A stretch of 5,372 bases of DNA from contig JAKAAL010000365.1 in assembly GCA_021802375.1 (NCBI GenBank), positions 1 through 5,372 on the forward strand, given 5' to 3'. Made by a program: the position numbers and the translations under genes. This DNA comes from Bacillota bacterium (GTDB lineage: Bacteria; Bacillota_E; Sulfobacillia; Sulfobacillales; Sulfobacillaceae). A model generated the notes under the pieces. It was not told the DNA's origin and searched no databases. It saw nothing but the letters and a program-made list of their open reading frames with translations. Position 1 is the first letter of the stretch; each line of letters starts with the position of its first letter. Shown piece after piece: positions 1-4,436 of this stretch.

Positions 1-590
1 AGGAAGTGATGATTATCGCCAATCAGCGGAACTGGGCGGACATTGTTTGGGCCGATCTGAGTGCCCAGGCGGAACATGATCCTTTGGCGAGGGGTGAGTT
101 AGTTACCCATAACCCTGAACTGGCGGCGGAAATTCGGGCCCGTGCGGAGAATTTACCGGACAACATGGGAGCCATCACGGTGCGTGAGGTCTCCTCTCTG
201 GATGAGGCGATTACCTGGGCCAATCAGCGGGCGCCCGAACACTTAGGACTTATGGGAGACGATGTAGTAGTCCGAGCAAATGACGTCCTCACAGCCGGAG
301 CGCTTTTCTTGGGTCCCATGGCGGGCCAGGCTCTAGGCGATTATGTAGCCGGTCCAAGCCATGTACTGCCAACCGGAGGTCGAGGCCGTTTTCAATCGGG
401 TCTTACGACCCGATCCTTTTGCCGGCGCATGAGTGTGATCCAGGCAGATTGGGGAATTTCAGCCAAAGTGTTGGAGATGGGTCGACGGCTGGCCGCGCTG
501 GAAGGGCTATCTCAGCACGAGCGCTCGATGGCCCTCCGGTTACAAGAGAGGAGAGACAACAATGGAACGGAAGGCTCAAATCGTGCGTGA
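1..590 (+). CDS. hisD: Histidinol dehydrogenase, C-terminal part (5' end outside the window)
   Basis: HisD carries out the last two steps of histidine synthesis, oxidising L-histidinol via histidinal to L-histidine with two NAD+ and a zinc ion, in the cytoplasm. The reading frame (codons from position 3) is open to the left edge. The GTG at 6 is an internal Val of the family motif EVxxIA, not a start. Numbering from that codon, the family's zinc ligands are visible: Q21 and H24 in LSAQAEHD, D112 in LGDYVAGPSHVLPT and H171 in EGLSQHERS. The catalytic Glu-His pair is E78-H79 in APEHLGL, and H119 is the later active-site His. About 195 codons remain, a little under half of a typical HisD of about 430 residues. 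The end overlaps hisB by 29 nt, which adds a non-conserved polar tail. All visible catalytic residues are intact, so the gene looks functional. Confidence 0.97.
   Translation, partial: EVMIIANQRNWADIVWADLSAQAEHDPLARGELVTHNPELAAEIRARAENLPDNMGAITVREVSSLDEAITWANQRAPEHLGLMGDDVVVRANDVLTAGALFLGPMAGQALGDYVAGPSHVLPTGGRGRFQSGLTTRSFCRRMSVIQADWGISAKVLEMGRRLAALEGLSQHERSMALRLQERRDNNGTEGSNRA
395..414 (+). repeat. Perfect 8-bp inverted repeat with 4-nt loop, followed by CCTTTT, inside hisD
   Basis: The arms ATCGGGTC and GACCCGAT are exactly complementary around the loop TTAC, and CCTTTT follows at 415-420. In shape this is a weak intrinsic-terminator-like hairpin, but it lies within hisD codons for a moderately conserved stretch (SGLTTRS) and the T run is only four long. 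The structure is read directly. Any function is unproven, and chance is plausible. Confidence 0.4.
548..553 (+). promoter_or_regulatory. Ribosome binding site of hisB, inside the hisD 3' end
   Basis: GAGGAG lies in a purine-only tract, 8 nt before the ATG at 562. It supports a hisB start that lies within hisD and so the 29-nt overlap. The N-terminal residues encoded from that ATG also match the family (RKAQIVRETKET). Confidence 0.75.
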
Positions 591-1149
591 AACAAAGGAA
601 ACCGCTATCCGTGTGGCGGTGAATTTGGATCGTTGGGAGCCTCCCCAGGTCGAAACTAACCTCCCGTTATTTTCGCACTTTTTCTCGGCTCTGAGCTTTC
701 ACAGCGGCTTTTCCGTGAGTCTTCGGGGGGATGGCGATGTCGGCGTGGATCCGCATCATTTAGTGGAGGATGTGGGTATTGCGTTTGGCCAAGCGATTCG
801 TCAATCGCTTCAAGAATCACGGGACATCCGACGCTTTGGCGAAGTCATTCAGCCCATGGACGAAGCGTTGGTATTAGTGGCGGTCGACATCTCCGGCCGC
901 GGTCAGTTTTACCAGGGCCCGGGATTTCCCGATCGGATGGTGGGAACGGTGATGGCTGAGGTATGGCCCGAGTTTTTCCATGGCTTGGCCCGGTCGCTCG
1001 GAGCAACGCTGCACCTCCGTCGGATTTGTGGAGAGAACGCTCACCACACGTATGAGGCTTGTTTTAAAGGCACAGGCCGGGCGCTTGGCTTGGCTCTTCA
1101 ACGGCGGGAGGACGGCCGCGTGCCGTCCACAAAGGGGGTCCTGGCATGA
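562..1149 (+). CDS. hisB: Imidazoleglycerol-phosphate dehydratase, monofunctional
   Basis: HisB dehydrates imidazole glycerol phosphate to imidazole acetol phosphate. The family forms a 24-subunit assembly with two manganese ions per site. At 195 residues it has the usual monofunctional length and lacks the fused phosphatase of enterobacterial HisB. The start fits: RETKET at 9-14 is the conserved N-terminal substrate motif. Both metal-binding HHxxE repeats are present, HHLVE at 65-69 and HHTYE at 161-165. Other family landmarks are H39 and H47, PMDEAL at 98-103, DISGR at 109-113 and the C-terminal PSTKGVL at 188-194. One oddity is that the segment usually reading TGxGFxDHML is TNLPLFSHFF (32-41), keeping the His but losing the Gly residues and the Asp. 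The gene overlaps hisD by 29 nt and hisH by 4 nt (ATGA), which suggests translational coupling. Identity is secure, and the altered motif is the only doubt about normal kinetics. Confidence 0.96.
   Translation: MERKAQIVRETKETAIRVAVNLDRWEPPQVETNLPLFSHFFSALSFHSGFSVSLRGDGDVGVDPHHLVEDVGIAFGQAIRQSLQESRDIRRFGEVIQPMDEALVLVAVDISGRGQFYQGPGFPDRMVGTVMAEVWPEFFHGLARSLGATLHLRRICGENAHHTYEACFKGTGRALGLALQRREDGRVPSTKGVLA
791..810 (+). repeat. Perfect 8-bp inverted repeat with 4-nt loop inside hisB
   Basis: The arms AAGCGATT and AATCGCTT are exactly complementary around the loop CGTC. The repeat falls in hisB codons for a helix segment (QAIRQSL) and is not followed by a T run, so it is not an intrinsic terminator. 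It has the same geometry as the hairpin at 395-414 but an unrelated sequence. A role in mRNA structure or decay is possible but unsupported. Confidence 0.35.
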
Positions 1150-1745
1150 CGGTCGTCATCGTGCCATTGGGCCACGGCAACATGGGGAGTCTACGCCGTC
1201 ACGTGGAACGGCTAGGTCATGGAGTTGAGGTGTGGGAGGGGAAAGGGTCCATGCCGGCGGGCGATTGGCTTATCATTCCCGGTGTGGGTTCGCTGCCAGG
1301 TGCCGAAGGGGCGCTCGCTTCCGCTGGATTACGGGCCGGGATTGAGGGTTGGCGGGAGCAACAGCGGCCCATTTTGGGAATTTGCCTCGGTCTACAGCTT
1401 TTCTTTGAGAAGGGCGAGGAAGGGGGCAGCGGATTTGGATGGCTTCCGGGCGAGGTTCCGCGCCTCAGGGCTCCGGTATTGCCCCATATCGGTTGGAATG
1501 AGCTCGAAATATCGGACTTTACGCCCCCCTGGTTGCGCCGATTCGAGGGAGCCCATTTGTATTTCGTGCACGAGTTTGCGGTGCGTCCCCGAAACCCCGA
1601 GGGCGTCTGGATGACTACGTCGTATCACCAGCCGTTCCCGAGTATTGTGGGTTCAGCGGGATTGATTGGCCTCCAGTTCCACCCTGAACTCTCCGGATCG
1701 GTGGGCGAGGAATTAACGCAGGAAATTTTCACAAGGGGGGCATAG
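1146..1745 (+). CDS. hisH: Imidazole glycerol phosphate synthase, glutamine amidotransferase subunit
   Basis: HisH hydrolyses glutamine and passes ammonia through the HisF barrel, where PRFAR is converted to imidazole glycerol phosphate and AICAR. At 199 residues it has the normal length for a class I (triad) amidotransferase. The nucleophile elbow is GICLGLQ with C80. The other triad members are H179 and E181 in QFHPELSG. The oxyanion-loop motif PGVG is at 45-48, and the family signatures PHIGWNELE (113-121) and YFVHEF (139-144) are present. One oddity is the N-terminal strand and loop, IVPLGHGNMGSL, where most HisH proteins have a DYGMGN-like motif. The ATG overlaps the hisB stop as ATGA, and a ribosome binding site AAAGGGGGT lies at 1131-1139. 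It sits two genes before hisF, with hisA between them, as in many his operons. Confidence 0.97.
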   Translation: MTVVIVPLGHGNMGSLRRHVERLGHGVEVWEGKGSMPAGDWLIIPGVGSLPGAEGALASAGLRAGIEGWREQQRPILGICLGLQLFFEKGEEGGSGFGWLPGEVPRLRAPVLPHIGWNELEISDFTPPWLRRFEGAHLYFVHEFAVRPRNPEGVWMTTSYHQPFPSIVGSAGLIGLQFHPELSGSVGEELTQEIFTRGA

Positions 1746-1747
1746 TC

Positions 1748-2458
1748 ATGGAGATTTGGCCCGCCTTAGACGTTCTCGACGGGTGCGTGGTTCGTCTTAC
1801 TCAAGGGGACTATCAACGCTCCCAGGTGTATCATAGAGATCCCTTCACCTTCATTGCAGCGCGGTTCCAGGGCTTTCCCCGGCGCCTTCACTTAGTGGAT
1901 CTGGCAGGTGCACGGTCGGGCGTATTTTCTCTTCATGACTTGGCCGCGCGACTGGCCCGCGAGGGGGTGGAAATTGCCGCCGGGGGCGGATTCCGCACCC
2001 TTCAGGATATCGAACGCGCCAAGGACGCGGGGGTCGCGCGCGTAATCTTGGGTACACAAATTTCTCGTGATGCCGAATTTCGTCACCAGGTCTTAGACCG
2101 GGTCGGGGCCAATTCCCTGGTGGCGGCCTTAGATGTTCGCCACGGAGCGCTCCAGGTGGATGGCTGGGAAGCATCCGGTCCCCTAGATGCCTATGAGTTC
2201 TGGAGCCAATTGAGAGATGAGGGATGGTACCGCGCACAAGTGACGGACGTGAGCCACGATGGCGTCCTCTCGGGCGTTGATCGGTCGTTTTGGGAGCGTT
2301 GGGCAGAAGCTCCCGGGGCGATCGGAGCTGGCGGCGGGATCAGAAGTTGGAGCGATGTGCGACTGCTTCAAGAGTTGGGCTTCTCCCGAGTGGTTGTGGG
2401 TCGGGCATGGATGGAGGAGGTGATTCCCTTGGAGCCACTAAGGGAAGGCGAATGTTAA
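1748..2458 (+). CDS. hisA: ProFAR isomerase (phosphoribosylformimino-AICAR-phosphate isomerase)
   Basis: HisA performs the Amadori rearrangement of ProFAR to PRFAR, the substrate of HisH-HisF. The 236-residue protein is a typical (beta/alpha)8 barrel with HisA/HisF half-barrel symmetry. The catalytic aspartates are D8 in PALDVLDG and D129 in ALDVRHG, both at the expected strand ends. Other landmarks are VRLTQGDY (15-22), LVDLAGA (49-55), the first phosphate-binding GGGFRT (79-84), TDVSHDGVLSG (166-176) and the second phosphate site GAGGGIRS (193-200). The DGW motif at 138-140 favours HisA over HisF. A dual-function PriA (HisA/TrpF) is less likely in a non-actinobacterial operon of this layout, but the sequence alone does not exclude it. 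The gene begins 2 nt after hisH, behind AAGGGGGG at 1733-1740, and its last 7 nt overlap hisF. Confidence 0.96.
   Translation: MEIWPALDVLDGCVVRLTQGDYQRSQVYHRDPFTFIAARFQGFPRRLHLVDLAGARSGVFSLHDLAARLAREGVEIAAGGGFRTLQDIERAKDAGVARVILGTQISRDAEFRHQVLDRVGANSLVAALDVRHGALQVDGWEASGPLDAYEFWSQLRDEGWYRAQVTDVSHDGVLSGVDRSFWERWAEAPGAIGAGGGIRSWSDVRLLQELGFSRVVVGRAWMEEVIPLEPLREGEC
2440..2448 (+). promoter_or_regulatory. Ribosome binding site of hisF, inside the hisA 3' end
   Basis: AAGGGAAGG precedes the ATG at 2452, with the AGGG core 7 nt away. It fixes the hisF start there rather than at ATG codons further upstream in the same open frame (back to 2290), which would add a non-homologous extension lying within hisA. 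Confidence 0.75.
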
Positions 2459-3210
2459 AGGCGCGGCTTATCGCCTGCCTTGATGTGCGATGGGGCCAGA
2501 CCGTGAAAGGGGTGAACTTTCTCGGTCTCCGGGATCTGGGCGACCCTGTCGAACGTGCGCTGAGCTATGCCCGGGATGGCGCTGACGAAATTGTCTGGCT
2601 CGACGTCCAAGCCACCCTAGACCAGGCTCAACCCCGAGCTGACCTCATTCGCCGGCTGAGAAAGTCGCTGGCTATTCCCCTCACGGTAGGGGGCGGCATT
2701 CGTACCCTGCGAGATGTGGAGACGGTATTGGAAGCCGGAGCCGATAAAGTGTCGCTAAATTCGCATGCCCTCGCCGATCCCAAGATCATCGAAGCAGTGG
2801 CTCGCCGATGGGGAAGCCAGTGCGTAGTCGTTGCCGTGGATGCTCGGCGGGTCGATGGACAGTTTCGGGTTTATTCGCACGGCGGCCGAGTCGATGCCGG
2901 CTGGGAGCTCACGGATTGGTTACGAACGTCCGAGACGGCAGGGTGCGGAGAGTTTCTCATCACGAGCATGGATCAGGATGGGCGGCAACAAGGCTATGAC
3001 TTGCCGATGCTGAATCGCGCCCGAGAGGTCACTCAAAGGCCCATCATTTGCTCGGGGGGCGCGGGTCAGATCGATGATATTGCCCGTCTTCTGGATCAGG
3101 GGCACCGGGCCTGTTTGTTGGCGTCTACCCTTCATGAAGGTCGGATGCATCTCGGGGATGTCAAACGCGAGCTTTTCGAAAGGGGGTATCCCGTCCGTGA
3201 AACTCGTTGA
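2452..3210 (+). CDS. hisF: Imidazole glycerol phosphate synthase, cyclase subunit
   Basis: HisF is the barrel subunit that combines PRFAR with ammonia from HisH to give imidazole glycerol phosphate and AICAR. At 252 residues it is almost collinear with the well-studied Thermotoga maritima enzyme. The start is supported by the family N-terminus (MLKARLIACLD). The catalytic aspartates are D11 and D130 (AVDARR). The residues known in that enzyme to gate the ammonia tunnel are all present: R5, E46, K99 and E167. Loop-1 K19, the phosphate sites GGGIRT (80-85) and SGGAG (201-205), and GSQCVVVAVDARR (121-133) are also clear. Oddities are Q53 where the family usually has Thr in LDITAS (here LDVQAT), and R178 where it has Thr in DxDGT (here DQDGR). 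The gene overlaps hisA by 7 nt and hisIE by 14 nt. It encodes a functional-looking but divergent HisF. Confidence 0.96.
   Translation: MLKARLIACLDVRWGQTVKGVNFLGLRDLGDPVERALSYARDGADEIVWLDVQATLDQAQPRADLIRRLRKSLAIPLTVGGGIRTLRDVETVLEAGADKVSLNSHALADPKIIEAVARRWGSQCVVVAVDARRVDGQFRVYSHGGRVDAGWELTDWLRTSETAGCGEFLITSMDQDGRQQGYDLPMLNRAREVTQRPIICSGGAGQIDDIARLLDQGHRACLLASTLHEGRMHLGDVKRELFERGYPVRETR
3178..3187 (+). promoter_or_regulatory. Ribosome binding site of hisIE, inside the hisF 3' end
   Basis: GAAAGGGGGT ends 9 nt before a GTG at 3197. This favours GTG 3197 over the in-frame ATG at 3158. Starting at 3197 also gives a protein that begins just ahead of the conserved HisI core and has the usual family length. 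Confidence 0.6.
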
Positions 3211-3829
3211 AGCGGGTCGCACGTTGTTTTCTGTGGTGGTGCAAGACCTTGAAACCCGGGACGTCCTCATGGTCGCCTACGCCGACGAGGACGCACTGCA
3301 ACTGACCCGAGACACGGGATGGGCGCACTTTTTCAGCCGGTCACGACAAACCCTTTGGCAAAAAGGGGAGACGTCTGGGAATCGGCTCAGGGTCATATCC
3401 ATGACCTCAGACTGCGACGAAGATTCTTGGCTTTACCAAGTACTGCCGGAAGGTCCGGCGTGTCACCGGGGCACTGCCACCTGCTTTGGGGATGGCCGGG
3501 GATCGGTGATCGACCCCATGCGATTTATCACCGCGCGAGTCAGAGCCCGCCTTCAAGGAGAACCCGATCAAAATTCCTACACGCAACGACTCGTGGCCGA
3601 GGGGATCCCCAGGCTGGCGCAAAAGGTTGGGGAAGAGGCTCTCGAGGTAGCGTTGGCGGCCGTTCGGTATGGCGACCAAGAAAGCTCGGGTACCCGCCAG
3701 GCCTTAATTGGTGAGATGGCCGACCTCGTATACCACTTGGCGGTGTTGGCCGAAGGGGCGGGGGTTTCTTTTGAGGACGTGTCACGGGAACTTCAGCTCC
3801 GGGCGGATAGGCGCACCAATCCACGCTGA
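3197..3829 (+). CDS. hisI: Bifunctional phosphoribosyl-AMP cyclohydrolase / phosphoribosyl-ATP pyrophosphatase (HisI-HisE fusion)
   Basis: This fused enzyme performs steps two and three of the pathway. The C-terminal HisE domain splits pyrophosphate from PRATP, and the N-terminal HisI domain hydrolyses the adenine ring of PRAMP to give ProFAR. Numbering from GTG 3197 (210 residues, normal for the fusion), HisI spans about 10-105, with SRSRQTLWQKGETSGN at 47-62, the magnesium aspartates D72, D74 and D76 in DCDED, and zinc cysteines C73, C89 (GPACH) and C96. HisE spans about 125-205 and is an all-alpha MazG-like fold, with KVGEEALEVALAA (143-155) and EMADLVYHLAVL (173-184) holding the acidic metal ligands. 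The start is less certain than the identity: an ATG at 3158 is in frame but would overlap hisF by 53 nt. The last 37 nt lie antisense to the response-regulator gene. It is the last his gene visible. Confidence 0.95.
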   Translation: MKLVEAGRTLFSVVVQDLETRDVLMVAYADEDALQLTRDTGWAHFFSRSRQTLWQKGETSGNRLRVISMTSDCDEDSWLYQVLPEGPACHRGTATCFGDGRGSVIDPMRFITARVRARLQGEPDQNSYTQRLVAEGIPRLAQKVGEEALEVALAAVRYGDQESSGTRQALIGEMADLVYHLAVLAEGAGVSFEDVSRELQLRADRRTNPR

Positions 3830-4425
3830 TGCGCGGCAATGACGGCTTGGGTTCGATCGTACACGGCGAGTTTGGCCAAAATGTGGCTAATATGGACTTT
3901 AACCGTCTTTTCGCGAATGTTAAGCCGAGCGGCGATTTCCTTATTGGCTAGCCCCTCGGCCAACAAGGATAGCACTTCCGCTTCCCGCGGTGTGAGTGGC
4001 TCCTTTAGGGGGGGCGCCGTATCGTCGAGAATGGGGTCCCAGATTTTTCGCCCCTGAGACACTTGGCGAATCGCCGTCAACAAGTCATCAGGCCCTACCG
4101 TTTTATCGAGGTATCCCGCCGCTCCATGCCATTGGAGATATGTGAGCGCTTGGGGATCCCTGGAGGAGGTGAGAATGATGACTTTTATGGCGGGGTATTC
4201 GTGGGCGATCTGATCGAAGAGCGCCAGACCGTCGAGTTTAGCACCCAAGCTTAAATCGAGCAGGAGAACATCGGCCGGGCGCCGTGCGAGAGCGTCGAGG
4301 GCCTTCGGGCCGTTTTCTGCCTCTAAGGTAACTTCGATGTCATCCAAGGCGTCCAAAAATACCCGAAGCCCTTCTCGGACCACGGGATGATCGTCGACGA
4401 TGGCAACGCGAATAGGTCGTGTCAT
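3793..4425 (-). CDS. NarL/LuxR-family two-component response regulator
   Basis: This 210-residue DNA-binding transcription regulator is activated by phosphotransfer from a kinase, almost certainly the adjacent one. The receiver domain (about 5-122) has the acidic pair D11-D12 in IVDDHP, phosphoacceptor D57 in LLLDLSL, T86 at the end of strand 4, Y105 and conserved K108 in GYLDKT. A linker (about 125-142) leads to a LuxR-type helix-turn-helix at about 143-205: LTPREAEVLSLLAEGLANKEIA, then the recognition-helix stretch EKTVKVHISHILAKL. One oddity is the loop after D57, which reads SLGAKLDG instead of the usual xMPxxDG. It is one residue longer and lacks the conserved Pro. GGAGG at 4431-4435 (minus strand) lies 5 nt before the ATG. 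The 3' end overlaps hisIE by 37 nt, affecting only the last dozen codons, past the helix-turn-helix. The targets are not known from the sequence. Confidence 0.93.
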   Translation of the reverse strand: MTRPIRVAIVDDHPVVREGLRVFLDALDDIEVTLEAENGPKALDALARRPADVLLLDLSLGAKLDGLALFDQIAHEYPAIKVIILTSSRDPQALTYLQWHGAAGYLDKTVGPDDLLTAIRQVSQGRKIWDPILDDTAPPLKEPLTPREAEVLSLLAEGLANKEIAARLNIREKTVKVHISHILAKLAVYDRTQAVIAAHQRGLVRLSARS

Positions 4426-4436
4426 AGGTGCCTCCG

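Noticed and set aside
6..8. GTG as the start of hisD
   Set aside because: It falls in the middle of a conserved HisD motif, and the preceding codon encodes the expected Glu. The gene is cut by the left edge.
874..1101. Minus-strand open frame opposite hisB, and similar antisense frames elsewhere
   Set aside because: These are shadows of well-identified genes, with no recognisable protein features or supporting ribosome binding sites.
2290..2451. Upstream extension of the hisF frame
   Set aside because: It lies wholly within hisA and encodes no HisF-like sequence. The ATG at 2452 has a ribosome binding site and gives the family N-terminus.
3158..3196. Earlier ATG start for hisIE at 3158
   Set aside because: It would add non-homologous residues and a 53-nt overlap. 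The GTG at 3197 has a better placed ribosome binding site, although the choice is not certain.
3870..3895. Weak stem (TGGCCA/TGGCTA) after hisIE as a his-operon terminator
   Set aside because: The stem is only six pairs including a G-T pair, has no T run directly after it, and lies in the helix-turn-helix coding region of the regulator.
4390..4401. Perfect 12-bp palindrome ATCGTCGACGAT near the regulator start
   Set aside because: It encodes the invariant IVDD motif of the receiver domain, so codon use explains it better than an operator would.
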